From the NCBI GenBank assembly GCA_902760645.1, contig CACWHC010000004.1, positions 55,476-119,475 of the forward strand: a stretch of DNA of 64,000 nucleotides, written 5' to 3'. This DNA is from an uncultured bacterium (GTDB lineage Bacteria; Cyanobacteriota; Vampirovibrionia; Gastranaerophilales; Gastranaerophilaceae). The position numbers and the translations under genes were made by a program. Shown here piece by piece: positions 42,733 through 52,325 of this stretch. Below the pieces are notes generated by a model. That model did no database searches and was not told the origin of the DNA. It worked only from the letters and a program-made list of their open reading frames with translations. The number at the start of each line of letters is the position of its first letter. Within the stretch, counting starts at the first letter, position 1.

Positions 42733-44084
42733 AGAAAATCTTAGGGATATTGGTATTTGTTATGTTTTGCTTGTCACAGACGGTGGTTCAGGCTGCCGAA
42801 AGCATTGACAAGGTTATTAAATCTTCACCGATTAATAAAGGGGCAGTTTTTGTTTCCGTAAAAGACTTAAACTCCGGGAAAAACATATATTCACATAACA
42901 GTAACAGTCCGGTAAATCCTGCTTCAACCCAAAAATTGATTACCCTTGCAGCATCACTGGATACTCTTGGGGAAGACTACAAATTCACTACGGAATTATA
43001 CAAATCTTCTGCGAATGAACTTTATCTTAAACTTAGTGCAGACCCGTTCTTATCATCAAAGGATTTGGGGAAATTATTGGAAACCGCCAAAAGTAAAAAC
43101 ATCATAGAGCCTAAAAATGTATATATAGATGATTATATTTTGGATGATATGCAATGGGGTGAAGGTTGGCAATGGGATGATGATTTAAATCCGTTAATGC
43201 CAAAATTCGGCTCGTACAACATGGATGATAATCTGGTAAAAGTTGTAATTAAGCCGACTACACCAAAAGCTCCGGCAGATATTTTTACCGAAAAATTTTA
43301 TCCTGTAGGGTTTGTAAACCGTGTAGTTACAGGAGGTTATGATAATGTAAGCATATCTCATAACCAGTCAATATCAGAAAATCTCGTTGAAATAAGCGGT
43401 GTTGTAAAAGAACAGATAACAAGATCCATTCCCGCAAGCAACATTAAAAGATATTTCAAATTAAGATTAGATGAAGCATTTACAAATAATAAAATCATAT
43501 TTTACGGAAAAATATATCAGAAAAAGCTCCCGACTACAAATGTTTATCTTGTAGATAAGGTAGAACACAACATTAGCGATGCTGTTTCAGCTATACTGCA
43601 AGACAGCAATAATATGATGGCAGAAACCGTATTTAAACTTGCCGGCGGTAAATTTGTTAATAACACCGGTTCCGTTGATTCGGCAATTTTAATGCTGAAT
43701 GATTATTGCAGGAAACATAATCTTAATACGGCAAACATCAGAATCGTTGACGGCAGCGGAGTTTCAAAAAACAACCTTATGACTGCAGATTTTATGACTG
43801 ATTTCCTTATTGAATTGTCAAAACAGGAAAATTTTGAAAGCCTTAAAGAAAATATGGCAACTCCGGGTAAAGGAACTTTATCAAACAGAATGCTTTATTT
43901 CCATGATAATTTGAGAGCCAAAACAGGCACTCTATCAAATGTCAGCTCTATTGCAGGATATATTAAAACTCAAAAAGGCCGCAATTTAGCTTTTGATATT
44001 GTGATTAATGACCCTAAATCGCAAAGCAATAATAAAAAACAGCTTGAAGAAATGATATTAAGAGCTATTTATATGAATTATTAA
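42729..44084 (+). CDS. dacB: D-Ala-D-Ala carboxypeptidase/endopeptidase (PBP4, peptidase S13)
   Basis: 451 residues with a signal peptide (MKKILGILVFVMFCLSQTVVQA). Penicillin-binding motifs in order: SxxK in NPASTQKL (Ser66), SxN in QDSNNMM (about 295), KTG in RAKTGTLSN (about 399), with the characteristic large inserted domain between the first two. It trims peptidoglycan peptides in the periplasm. Starts inside the nitrilase stop (ATGA). Confidence 0.93.
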   Translation: MKKILGILVFVMFCLSQTVVQAAESIDKVIKSSPINKGAVFVSVKDLNSGKNIYSHNSNSPVNPASTQKLITLAASLDTLGEDYKFTTELYKSSANELYLKLSADPFLSSKDLGKLLETAKSKNIIEPKNVYIDDYILDDMQWGEGWQWDDDLNPLMPKFGSYNMDDNLVKVVIKPTTPKAPADIFTEKFYPVGFVNRVVTGGYDNVSISHNQSISENLVEISGVVKEQITRSIPASNIKRYFKLRLDEAFTNNKIIFYGKIYQKKLPTTNVYLVDKVEHNISDAVSAILQDSNNMMAETVFKLAGGKFVNNTGSVDSAILMLNDYCRKHNLNTANIRIVDGSGVSKNNLMTADFMTDFLIELSKQENFESLKENMATPGKGTLSNRMLYFHDNLRAKTGTLSNVSSIAGYIKTQKGRNLAFDIVINDPKSQSNNKKQLEEMILRAIYMNY

Positions 44085-44085
44085 T

Positions 44086-44655
44086 TTATCTGATTTTTCT
44101 GGCAAAAGATAAACCTGCAGGTAAATCTAAAATCGTATGTATATAATCGGGATGTGCATTTATAGCATCAATATAGGTTTTTACTTTTTCTTTATGTGAA
44201 AGTACATTGTCGCAAGTGTATATCCCTCCAACCTTTAAATGCGGATGAATTAATCTGAAATAATCCACTGATTCTCTTTTGTTTGCATCAACAAACGCAA
44301 AATCAAATTTTAAATCTTCTGGCAAATATTCCAAAACTTTTATTGCCTCCCCCGGACAAATTTTTATAACATCTGCGACATCACATTTTTCATAATTTGA
44401 TTGTGCAATTGAATATCTTTTTTCATAAAATTCAATTGTACGCATTTTACCGCCATTTGCCTTAAAAGCCTTTCCAAGCCAAATTCCGCTATAGCCGTTA
44501 GAAGTACCGACTTCAATACCGGAAATAAAACCCTCATTTCTTACGGTATTATATAAAAATTCAGCAGTCTGTCTTGAAATATTCCAAAAATCTCTCTGAG
44601 TTTTCTCAAGACTATACAAAACCTCTTGCGTTATATTATCAAACTTTTCAATCAT
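44086..44655 (-). CDS. Class I SAM-dependent O-methyltransferase
   Basis: 189 residues similar to catechol/caffeoyl-CoA O-methyltransferases: GIEVGTSNGYSGIWLGKAF (SAM motif I), FDFAFVDANKRESVDYFRLI with metal-binding Asp, and GGIYTCDNVL. Substrate unknown. Its ATG overlaps the stop of the propeller gene as TAATG. Last gene of the grpE operon. Confidence 0.8.
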   Translation of the reverse strand: MIEKFDNITQEVLYSLEKTQRDFWNISRQTAEFLYNTVRNEGFISGIEVGTSNGYSGIWLGKAFKANGGKMRTIEFYEKRYSIAQSNYEKCDVADVIKICPGEAIKVLEYLPEDLKFDFAFVDANKRESVDYFRLIHPHLKVGGIYTCDNVLSHKEKVKTYIDAINAHPDYIHTILDLPAGLSFARKIR

Positions 44656-46082
44656 TATTTAGAACCTATTTTTTTGAAAGAATTTGTTATATACATAGAC
44701 GTAATAGGTATATCAAGGGCGTTTGTCTGAACAACCGCTTTTTTATCCAAATCAATTATAGTATATGATTGAGCCCGAGCATCAGCAACTATAGCGAGAT
44801 TAGTATCGTCTATTCTGATAAGTTTTGACGGGAACTCGCTGTTAGTCAACTCAATCATATTTGTTCTCTGATCAAGCGTTGTATCAATAACGTCTATAGT
44901 CTTACCGCCTGCAGCAAGAATATATAAATTATCATTATAAGCAAGCATATCCACCGGTTTATCCGAAGTAAAATTCTCAGACATTAAACCTATTGTTTCA
45001 TAATCTATAATTGCCAGTCTGCTCTTTGTTCTGCTTATAATGTATATTTTATCATTCATATATATAATTTTTGATACGTTCGGGAATTTACCGATAGCCT
45101 TCAGAGTGTAGTTATTTTCTAAATCCAAAACCCAAACTTCTCTTGTCTGCTTATCGCTGTAAAAAAGCTTTGTTCCGTCATCGCTGAGTGCAATCTTTTC
45201 ACACATACCGTTTAATCTCAGCTGACGCTTCAAAGTCATTGTTTCCAAATTTACCACATATATACTTGCATCTTCACCGCTTGACACGTAGGCAAGTTTA
45301 TTATTTGCATCTATAACTATTTCTTCCGGCTGAGTATTAAAACCTATTTCCTTAATAACTTTATCATCAGTAAGAGAAATTACATCTAAGGACTTTTTGC
45401 CATAAGAAGTTACGAGTAAAAATACATCATACCCTTTTACCATTATCGGAATATCCGTCTGTGAAAGTGCATAACTAGGATACCCCTTAGCAGGATTAAC
45501 AACCTGTATATTCTTTGAAATACTTGATACAATGTACATTATTTTATTCTTTAATATCGGAACTTTATCTAATGAATTTGTTATCATTTTTTTAGGCGGT
45601 GTAACCGGAATTACTAACCCGTTTTCCTGAAAAGTTCTTATATCAAGATTTCCTATTATATTACGCATAGATTCCGGAATAATAAAATTCTTCGGAACAA
45701 GCATATCCTGAGGGAATACACCTGTTACAAGCTCAACAGGCGGAGCCGGCATGCTTAAAATCGTATTCTTACCTTTATTATTTTTTATTAACTTCAACAA
45801 TACATAATCATTAGTTAATACAATTGCATTAGGCTTTTGCTCTAAGGTTTTGTTTTCAGGAATTGTATATTTAATATCTGCAACAGTTTCCGTATTAAAT
45901 TTAGACGGAATTAAGGGAAGATACACAGTATTATCAGGCAATATTACAACCCCGTCAAATCTGAATACGGATTTCGGATAAGTAGCCGTAATAAAATTCT
46001 GAACATTATCGGGCAATTTTGTTGCGTTTGCCGGCAATAGCACAGACATTAACAATGCAATTGTAATAAATATCTTTTTCAT
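44655..46082 (-). CDS. Exported YncE-like beta-propeller protein
   Basis: 475 residues with a signal peptide ([20 protein letters not shown]). Residues 180-470 carry repeated strands of the YVTN/YncE type (NKLAYVSSGEDASIYVVNLE, TKLFYSDKQTREVWVLDLEN, KIYIISRTKSRLAIIDYE). Residues 25-170 form a separate N-terminal region. Probably a periplasmic binding or scaffold protein. Coupled to dnaJ and the methyltransferase by TAATG overlaps, an unexpected pairing with heat-shock genes. Confidence 0.8.
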   Translation of the reverse strand: MKKIFITIALLMSVLLPANATKLPDNVQNFITATYPKSVFRFDGVVILPDNTVYLPLIPSKFNTETVADIKYTIPENKTLEQKPNAIVLTNDYVLLKLIKNNKGKNTILSMPAPPVELVTGVFPQDMLVPKNFIIPESMRNIIGNLDIRTFQENGLVIPVTPPKKMITNSLDKVPILKNKIMYIVSSISKNIQVVNPAKGYPSYALSQTDIPIMVKGYDVFLLVTSYGKKSLDVISLTDDKVIKEIGFNTQPEEIVIDANNKLAYVSSGEDASIYVVNLETMTLKRQLRLNGMCEKIALSDDGTKLFYSDKQTREVWVLDLENNYTLKAIGKFPNVSKIIYMNDKIYIISRTKSRLAIIDYETIGLMSENFTSDKPVDMLAYNDNLYILAAGGKTIDVIDTTLDQRTNMIELTNSEFPSKLIRIDDTNLAIVADARAQSYTIIDLDKKAVVQTNALDIPITSMYITNSFKKIGSK

Positions 46083-47215
46083 TACTGAAAAACTCCCTTT
46101 ACTTTGGATAAAAGAGATTCCGAATCGGAATGTTTTTTACCTCTGTTAATTTCATATAATTTTCTGTATAATTCTCTTTCTTCTTCGGTAAGCTGTTTTG
46201 GTATTTTAACTGAAACTACAACAATATGATCTCCTCTTTGAGAAGGTCTTGACAGCACAGGGATACCTGCTCCTTTTATCCTTACCGCATTTCCATGTTG
46301 AATCCCTGCATGGATTTGAATTTTTTGCTCACCATCAAGTGTTTTTATTAAAATTTCATCACCCAATGCAGCTTGATCCGGCGTTATTTCCAATTTTGTA
46401 TAGACATCAATATTATCTCTCGTAAAATATTCAGACGGCTTAACATGGATTACAACAAATAAATCACCCGAACGACCGCCGTTTGTACCTGCATCACCTT
46501 CACCTGACACTCTCATTTTTGAATGGCTGTCTACACCTGCCGGAATCTTAATTTCAACTTTTTTCTCTCGCTCAACTTTTCCGTATCCTTTACAAGCTTT
46601 ACACGGATGAGAAATTTTTGTACCTGTACCATGGCAATCCGGGCAAGTAGTTATTTGCGTAAAAGAACCCAAAGGAGTTCTCATAACATTAGGGATTTGC
46701 CCCCGACCATGACAAGTCGGACAAGTTTCCGGCTTAGAACCCTTTTCCGCACCTGTTCCACCGCATTCGGTACAAGTTTCCAAATGTTCAAAAACTATTT
46801 CTTTTGAAGTACCAAAAGCTGCTTCTTCAAAAGAAATTTCAATATCATATCTTAAATCATCACCCGGCTGCGGAGCATTCGGATCCTGACGACCGCCGCC
46901 AAACCCAAAACCTCCAAATCCGCCAAAAAACGTATTAAAAATATCGTTTATATCACCAAAACCATTCGCAAACGGTCCATTTGTATTAAATCCGGCATTT
47001 GCCAAACCGTCTTCTCCGTACCGGTCATAAGTAGCTCTTTTGTTATCATCAACCAGGGTTTCATATGCTTTACCCAATTCTTTAAATTTTTCTTCGGCAT
47101 CGGGAGCTTTGTTAACATCGGGGTGTAAAGTACGGGCCTTCTTCCTGAAAGCCGACTTTATTTCATCTTTAGAGGCATTTCTTTCAACACCTAATATTTC
47201 ATAATAATCTGCCAT
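46082..47215 (-). CDS. dnaJ: Chaperone protein DnaJ
   Basis: 377 residues, full type I DnaJ: J domain with HPD (LHPDVNK, about 30-36), Gly/Phe-rich linker ([13 protein letters not shown]), four CxxCxGxG zinc repeats ([32 protein letters not shown]) and the C-terminal substrate-binding domains. It stimulates DnaK. Follows grpE by 76 nt; dnaK is not in the window. Confidence 0.98.
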   Translation of the reverse strand: MADYYEILGVERNASKDEIKSAFRKKARTLHPDVNKAPDAEEKFKELGKAYETLVDDNKRATYDRYGEDGLANAGFNTNGPFANGFGDINDIFNTFFGGFGGFGFGGGRQDPNAPQPGDDLRYDIEISFEEAAFGTSKEIVFEHLETCTECGGTGAEKGSKPETCPTCHGRGQIPNVMRTPLGSFTQITTCPDCHGTGTKISHPCKACKGYGKVEREKKVEIKIPAGVDSHSKMRVSGEGDAGTNGGRSGDLFVVIHVKPSEYFTRDNIDVYTKLEITPDQAALGDEILIKTLDGEQKIQIHAGIQHGNAVRIKGAGIPVLSRPSQRGDHIVVVSVKIPKQLTEEERELYRKLYEINRGKKHSDSESLLSKVKGVFQ

Positions 47216-47291
47216 TTTCTCTATTCTTCTGTATCTCTAATCACATTTATTCTACCTAATACATTATAATGCAAACAATCATAATGTAAAA

Positions 47292-47864
47292 TTATTCTGC
47301 GGTGGCAACATTTACAAGAGATGCTCTCAAAACTTTGTCACCCAATTTATATCCCTTTTGCAATTCCGCAATAATTGTATGTTCAGGATATTCAGATGTA
47401 GGAGTCTGCATAACCGCCTCATGAAAATTAGGATTAAATTCTTGTCCCTGTGCCTCAATAGGTTCTAAGCCCATCTTTGTTAAAGATTCAGTAACCTGTT
47501 TGTGCAGTAATTCAATACTTTCTTTATATTTTTCAATATCTTCAACATTTTCAAGCGATTTTTCAGCTCTTTCAAAGTTATCCAAAACTTCAATCATTTT
47601 TATTAACGCATTCTCTGTACCAAAACGTAACAGATTTTCTCTTTCACTATCCTGACGTTTTCTGTAGTTTTCAAAATCCGCAGCAAGACGCATATACTGA
47701 TTATTCAAAGTTTCGTAATCAGATTTTAATTTATCTGTTTCGGATGTGTCCGATTCTGTAATTGTGTCTTCAGCAGCTTCTGCTTCTTCAGCATTTTCAG
47801 TCTGCTCATCCTTTAATTCATCAATACTTTCTGTGATATTTTCGTTTTTGAACGGATTTTTCAT
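47292..47864 (-). CDS. grpE: Nucleotide exchange factor GrpE
   Basis: 190 residues: an acidic N-terminal tail (about 1-45), a long coiled helix (LNNQYMRLAADFENYRKR, about 53-70) and the beta domain (LGLEPIEAQGQEFNPNFHEAV-like signature, then GYKLGDKVLRASLV). It releases ADP from DnaK. GAGGAG precedes the start. No CIRCE box is seen; an unrelated 15-bp dyad lies 28 nt upstream. Confidence 0.96.
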   Translation of the reverse strand: MKNPFKNENITESIDELKDEQTENAEEAEAAEDTITESDTSETDKLKSDYETLNNQYMRLAADFENYRKRQDSERENLLRFGTENALIKMIEVLDNFERAEKSLENVEDIEKYKESIELLHKQVTESLTKMGLEPIEAQGQEFNPNFHEAVMQTPTSEYPEHTIIAELQKGYKLGDKVLRASLVNVATAE

Positions 47865-47891
47865 AAATACTTCTCCTCAATGTATGTATAA

Positions 47892-47927
47892 CAATATAAC
47901 TATTATATGATAATAATAGTTATATTG
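47892..47927. promoter_or_regulatory. 15-bp perfect inverted repeat between plsY and grpE
   Basis: CAATATAACTATTAT (47892-47906) and its exact complement (47913-47927) with a 6-bp spacer. There is no T run in the minus direction, so an operator for grpE-dnaJ seems likelier than a plsY terminator, but both remain open. Confidence 0.5.
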
Positions 47928-47957
47928 CAGTAAAATTTATTATTTTTTAATATTTCA

Positions 47958-48563
47958 TTATTGGCGAACTTTATTTTCTTCACCTTTTATAAGTCTTTGA
48001 ATGTTAGAACGATGAAGCCATATAATGTAAACCGCACCTAATAAGCAATATCCGACATAAGCGGCAGGTGCTCCGGTAAAGTACATAATAAACGGCGATA
48101 ACCCCAATGCAACAATTGATCCCAATGAAACATATTTTGAGAAATATGTAACTATTGCCCATATTACCGCTATTATCAAACCTGCAACCCAATTTAGAGC
48201 TAATATTGTACCAACACCTGAGGCTACTGATTTTCCGCCTGTGAATTTTAGAAATACGGATTTTGAGTGCCCCAATATAACAGCTATTGCTGCTATAACA
48301 GGCAATAAACCTATGCCCGTAAAAGATACACAGAATATTTTAGCAAGAATAACAGGTAATGCACCTTTAAATGCATCTAACAACAAAGTAATGAAAAACC
48401 ATTTTTTCCCCATCACTCTTTTTACATTAGTTGCTCCGGTAGAACCAGAACCTATCTCTCTGATGTCCTGACCTTTTGCGGTTTTTACAATTATGTATCC
48501 GGTAGGAACTGAACCTATCAAATATGCAACCAAAGCTGTTATTACAATTTCTAATATTCCCAT
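47958..48563 (-). CDS. plsY: Acyl-phosphate:glycerol-3-phosphate acyltransferase PlsY
   Basis: 201 residues, five or six membrane helices. PlsY motifs: YLIGSVPTGYIIVK, REIGSGSTGATNVKR (G-S-G-x-x-G-x-T-N) and LKFTGGKSVASGVG. It starts phospholipid synthesis in the inner membrane. Has its own divergent promoter (48601-48630). Confidence 0.96.
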   Translation of the reverse strand: MGILEIVITALVAYLIGSVPTGYIIVKTAKGQDIREIGSGSTGATNVKRVMGKKWFFITLLLDAFKGALPVILAKIFCVSFTGIGLLPVIAAIAVILGHSKSVFLKFTGGKSVASGVGTILALNWVAGLIIAVIWAIVTYFSKYVSLGSIVALGLSPFIMYFTGAPAAYVGYCLLGAVYIIWLHRSNIQRLIKGEENKVRQ

Positions 48564-48600
48564 AACATATCCCTCAAATATAGTTTTAATGACGTATGGT

Positions 48601-48630
48601 ATTGTAGCACGAATTTGTGTATAATTGCAA
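48601..48630 (-). promoter_or_regulatory. Promoter of plsY
   Basis: Minus strand TTGCAA (plus 48625-48630), an 18-bp spacer ending TGC, TACAAT (48601-48606). Confidence 0.6.
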
Positions 48631-48632
48631 TA

Positions 48633-48661
48633 TTGCGAACTTATAAAAAATATGCTAAAAT
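48633..48661 (+). promoter_or_regulatory. Promoter of the VWA-FHA-TonB-like operon
   Basis: TTGCGA (48633-48638), a 17-bp spacer ending TGC, TAAAAT (48656-48661), 27 nt before the ATG. Back to back with the plsY promoter. Confidence 0.6.
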
Positions 48662-48687
48662 TCGGTTAAAGAGAGTGAGAGTAAAGT

Positions 48688-49356
48688 ATGAATAAAAGAG
48701 TTATTATATTAGGCGTAGTTATCCTTGTTGCCGCAATCGTAATTAAGCTTGTATGGTCAGGTTTGAGAAAAATAAAAGTAGATAATTTTAAACCTGCAGC
48801 AGTTATGTTCGTTATAGATTCTTCAGCATCAAACCAAAAAGAATTGCCTGAGCAAAAACGACTGTTGAAACAAATATGCAATATTTTGGATCCTGAAGAC
48901 CAAATTAAAATTATTCGTGTATCCGAAGACGCATATTTAATATATGAGGGTGCACCTTTTAACGGCTCCAATATTGAAAAAGTAATGAATGAATTTACAA
49001 AATATGACAGTAAAGATTACGGTACAGCGTACGGTGTCGGGTTAAAAAAAGCATTTAATTATTCAATCCAAATGAAGAAACAAGGATATATCCCTGCAGT
49101 AGTTGTTATAGGTGATTTGGAAAATGAAGGTGCGATTGAAAAACAACTTAATTGGGATACTATTGCCGGAGAAGTCAAAGAGGTACAAAAAACTGCCCCT
49201 GATTTAGCAATGATGTTTTTATATGCTCACCCGTCTAAACTGGATTTAGTTAAAGAAACTCTTTATCCGGTATTAGGAGAAGATAAATTGATTATTTCCC
49301 CGAAACAAAATTGCGATAAAGCCATAAGATTATTCCTTCACCTGTTAGACAGATAG
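48688..49356 (+). CDS. Membrane-anchored von Willebrand factor A domain protein
   Basis: 222 residues. One N-terminal membrane segment (about 5-23), then a VWA domain with a complete metal site: DSSAS (D-x-S-x-S), Thr in DYGTAYG and Asp in VIGDLENEG. VWA domains bind partner proteins through this metal. First gene of a closed three-gene operon with an FHA-like membrane protein and a TonB-like protein; GAGTGAGAG precedes the ATG. Exact role unknown. Confidence 0.7.
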   Translation: MNKRVIILGVVILVAAIVIKLVWSGLRKIKVDNFKPAAVMFVIDSSASNQKELPEQKRLLKQICNILDPEDQIKIIRVSEDAYLIYEGAPFNGSNIEKVMNEFTKYDSKDYGTAYGVGLKKAFNYSIQMKKQGYIPAVVVIGDLENEGAIEKQLNWDTIAGEVKEVQKTAPDLAMMFLYAHPSKLDLVKETLYPVLGEDKLIISPKQNCDKAIRLFLHLLDR

Positions 49357-49368
49357 GAGTTATTATAG

Positions 49369-50964
49369 TTGATTATAATTAAATCTCAGGACTATAAAAA
49401 GAAAATTGCACATAAATCACTTATAAATATTGGTACTAATCCAAAGTGTGATTTTGTTGTTGATTTGGACTATGATGTTCTCTTAACTGTCCGATACAGC
49501 GAACAGGACAATATCGGCATTATTGCAAACAATTTTAAGAATAAGAATATTCTTTTTAACGGTTTTCCGCTGGAACATGAAACTTTTGACAAAAATTGTA
49601 AAATCACATTCGCCAAAAGTGATAAATTTGTAGAAATTGAAATTGGGGATGAATTAACAGAAGAAAGCGAAACCCACACAGGCTATAAACCGGTTGAATT
49701 AAATCTTGAAAATGAAGAAGACATTTCCGATGACATGAAATTAAAAATTGAAAAGTCAAGAAAACCGATTGAAAAGGCCAGAATAGAGATTATAAAACAA
49801 ATTGCCCAACCGATAGAAGAACTAAAAACAAAAATCAAAGTGAATTGGCGGACATCACTTATAATGCATATTGCATTATATATAACATCTCTTTTAAGTG
49901 CATTTGCCGTTTCTAATTATCTCATGGGATTATCAATTCAGGAATCTGTCAGAAATGTATATCTTGCAACAAATGTCCCAGCTTGGATTGCTTATTCGTT
50001 AGTAATTATGGCAATATGCTTGATGCTTAAACAGGGAGTATTTCTGCACTTCAATGAAAAACAATCAAAAAACCCCTCAACTAATTCAAAAATTGCTAAA
50101 ACTTTTATGTTATGGGCATCATCAATTTTTATAATAGGAATATATGCAGTTAATTTGCTTTATTATTCGTCGATATCGGATTTCGAAGCATTCTCGGTTT
50201 TTATAACAGTATTTTTTGTCGGCATAATGTCAATTCTTGCTATCGGATGCGGATACTTTAAATCAAACAGCTCCTCTTACGGCTCTGCCTTACATAAATA
50301 CGAATTCAGGGAAGATTTTGAAGAAGTCATAAAAGCGTACAGAACTTGGATTAACCGATATGCAAACAGCATTACCGATGATAAAATCAGACAGATTAAA
50401 AATAAACTTTTCGGGTACCATATCAAAGCATGGACAGAAACTGTTATAGGAATACTAACAACACCTGTTCTGGCATACGGAGTTTCAAATACCATTGCAA
50501 TATGTTTTCCGGAAGCGGCAAATTGGGTCAGAATATCAGGATTAAGATTTTGTCCGATGTTCTTTGTATTATCCACATTCCTTATAATTTTCGCATTTTT
50601 TGCTTTTGTAAACGGTTTTGTTGCAATAAAAAAAATTCAGGCATCTCAGGTAATAAAACTTGACGGCTTTACGGATTTCACATTGCATGGTGCAACAATA
50701 TACGGACTTGAGGGAACAAAAAAACTCGAATGGGACATGAAATATTCATTTACTATTGCATGTTCCATTGTATTTATTGAGTTTATGATGAATATATCAT
50801 ATTTTATGGCAAATACAGGTGAAGATATAAAAAGCGTATTTTTGAGTTCGCTTACCGCAATCGTACCTACGGCACTTCTTATTGCACAAACATTTATTCT
50901 TGCAGGTGCAAAATTTGATATATTTGCGTGTGAAGATATAATTGCTAAAATTGATAAAGAATAA
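49369..50964 (+). CDS. FHA-like, eight-helix membrane protein
   Basis: 531 residues from a TTG start at 49369, fixed by AGGAG (49355-49359) 9 nt upstream and no in-frame ATG for many codons. Residues 1-105 look like a forkhead-associated fold (LINIGTNPKCDFVVDLDY, NILFNGFPLE), though the Arg of the phosphothreonine site is not clear. A helical linker (about 120-160) follows, then eight hydrophobic segments (about 165-185, 200-220, 245-265, 270-292, 355-378, 393-420, 460-480, 488-512). Not recognisably ExbB/MotA. Central membrane component of the operon by inference. Confidence 0.6.
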   Translation: MIIIKSQDYKKKIAHKSLINIGTNPKCDFVVDLDYDVLLTVRYSEQDNIGIIANNFKNKNILFNGFPLEHETFDKNCKITFAKSDKFVEIEIGDELTEESETHTGYKPVELNLENEEDISDDMKLKIEKSRKPIEKARIEIIKQIAQPIEELKTKIKVNWRTSLIMHIALYITSLLSAFAVSNYLMGLSIQESVRNVYLATNVPAWIAYSLVIMAICLMLKQGVFLHFNEKQSKNPSTNSKIAKTFMLWASSIFIIGIYAVNLLYYSSISDFEAFSVFITVFFVGIMSILAIGCGYFKSNSSSYGSALHKYEFREDFEEVIKAYRTWINRYANSITDDKIRQIKNKLFGYHIKAWTETVIGILTTPVLAYGVSNTIAICFPEAANWVRISGLRFCPMFFVLSTFLIIFAFFAFVNGFVAIKKIQASQVIKLDGFTDFTLHGATIYGLEGTKKLEWDMKYSFTIACSIVFIEFMMNISYFMANTGEDIKSVFLSSLTAIVPTALLIAQTFILAGAKFDIFACEDIIAKIDKE

Positions 50965-50968
50965 AACT

Positions 50969-51892
50969 ATGAACATTTTAAAGATATTTGTATTTATAAG
51001 TATACTTTTAATAACATTAATTACGGTTTCAAACAAACCCACAATGCATAAACACTTTATTATCGAAAGCCCCGGTTTTCACATGAGCGGAATTACAGCC
51101 AGACCCAAAGATATTCAAAGCTCGGTATTATTTAAATTAGGGGAGCGTAAATATAAATTAACAAAACAAATAGAAACAGTTACAGAAAGAACGGATTTTG
51201 AAGTATCAAACAGCAGTAAAATTATACCTTCAACAATATTCCAAAGTTTTCAGTCGTCCACAAAACAGGTTAATACAACAAAAAAAGATATTACGCGAAC
51301 TGAACCCAAAAATGAAAATTACAATCACAAAAGGATGGAAGTCGCTTCTAAGCTGTACAACGATAAAAAAATATCCGAAGATAAACTTGATGAGATTATG
51401 GCAGATATATTTATAGAAACTGCAAAACAAAATAATCAGCCTATGAATAACACAAATCGCGGGAACAGGATGGAAAATAATGGCGGAATGAGAACAACTG
51501 CATATTGCCCTGTTTGTGATAAAAAACGTAATCCTAAATTATATCAGGAAGAATTATCTTGGAATATATGGCGAAGTAATGTTCAGAATATGATTATGGA
51601 TAACACCGAGGTTAGAGGAGATTTAGGCGATTGGTTTATTTTTTCTTTTGAAGTAAATAAGTCAAAAAAGATTGAAAAAGTATTTGTATATGCATCGAAC
51701 TGGGATAAATTTTCCAAAAATTCAATAGAACGTGCAATCAAAAACCTGCAGGGTAAAAATATATTGGAATTTCCAAAAGGTACAAAGAGAACATCCGTAT
51801 TTGTTGAAGGCGGTTTTATTGTTGATAACTCCGTCCAATACTCCAGACCTGAAGATTTTAATGATTACGAAACAATTCAGTATTACAAATAA
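50969..51892 (+). CDS. TonB/TolA C-terminal-domain-like protein
   Basis: 307 residues from the ATG at 50969 (4 nt after the previous stop; a TTG nine codons earlier overlaps that gene). An N-terminal membrane anchor (about 3-20), a long polar, Lys/Asn-rich spacer (about 25-190) with a CPVC pair, then about 90 residues shaped like the TonB/TolA C-terminal domain: GDWFIFSFEVNKSKKIEKVF, then SIERAIKNLQGKNILEFPKGTKR. TonB and TolA use this build to reach across the periplasm. A terminator follows directly. Confidence 0.6.
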   Translation: MNILKIFVFISILLITLITVSNKPTMHKHFIIESPGFHMSGITARPKDIQSSVLFKLGERKYKLTKQIETVTERTDFEVSNSSKIIPSTIFQSFQSSTKQVNTTKKDITRTEPKNENYNHKRMEVASKLYNDKKISEDKLDEIMADIFIETAKQNNQPMNNTNRGNRMENNGGMRTTAYCPVCDKKRNPKLYQEELSWNIWRSNVQNMIMDNTEVRGDLGDWFIFSFEVNKSKKIEKVFVYASNWDKFSKNSIERAIKNLQGKNILEFPKGTKRTSVFVEGGFIVDNSVQYSRPEDFNDYETIQYYK

Positions 51893-51895
51893 TAA

Positions 51896-51922
51896 AAACC
51901 GGCTTTTAAAAAGCCGGTTTAA
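51896..51922. terminator. Bidirectional terminator
   Basis: AAACCGGCTTTT / AAAAGCCGGTTT stem (51896-51907 and 51909-51920), T-rich on both sides. Ends the VWA-FHA-TonB-like operon and possibly the small minus gene at 51967. Confidence 0.8.
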
Positions 51923-51966
51923 TTTTCCTTTAAATAAGTTTTCCTATATTCCTAATTTCCAACGAT

Positions 51967-52149
51967 TTATGCTATAAAATTTGTTGTTCCGCCATAGATA
52001 TATGAACCATGGAAAAATGATTGCCTCATTATATCAACAAGCGATTTTCTTATTGTAGGTTTTGATTCCAAATCAATTTCATTTATTGCTTTTGATGTAT
52101 TTTTATATGCATTTGTAACTGTATTCGGCATTAAAATTGTTTTCGCCAT
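51967..52149 (-). CDS. Small protein of 60 residues, unknown
   Basis: Starts at an ATG with GAGAGGT 5-6 nt upstream, in a gap with no other gene, and ends before a terminator. Sequence MAKTILMPNTVTNAYKNTSK, a short acidic/basic middle (NEIDLESKPTIRKSLVDIMR) and a Gly/Tyr-rich end (HGSYIYGGTTNFIA). No signal peptide or known motif. Confidence 0.55.
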   Translation of the reverse strand: MAKTILMPNTVTNAYKNTSKAINEIDLESKPTIRKSLVDIMRQSFFHGSYIYGGTTNFIA

Positions 52150-52325
52150 AATGACCTCTCTTCTCTTATTTAGCTCTCGTATTTATATAAAAAATTTAAT
52201 CTTAAAAATATTGCTTTTTTATTTACTAATTATATAATTTTCGTTACAAAACTTAATAGTATATAATTTGTTAAAGTTTTTCCGCAATATTCCGTTAACG
52301 TACATGTATACAAAGGAGTATCATC

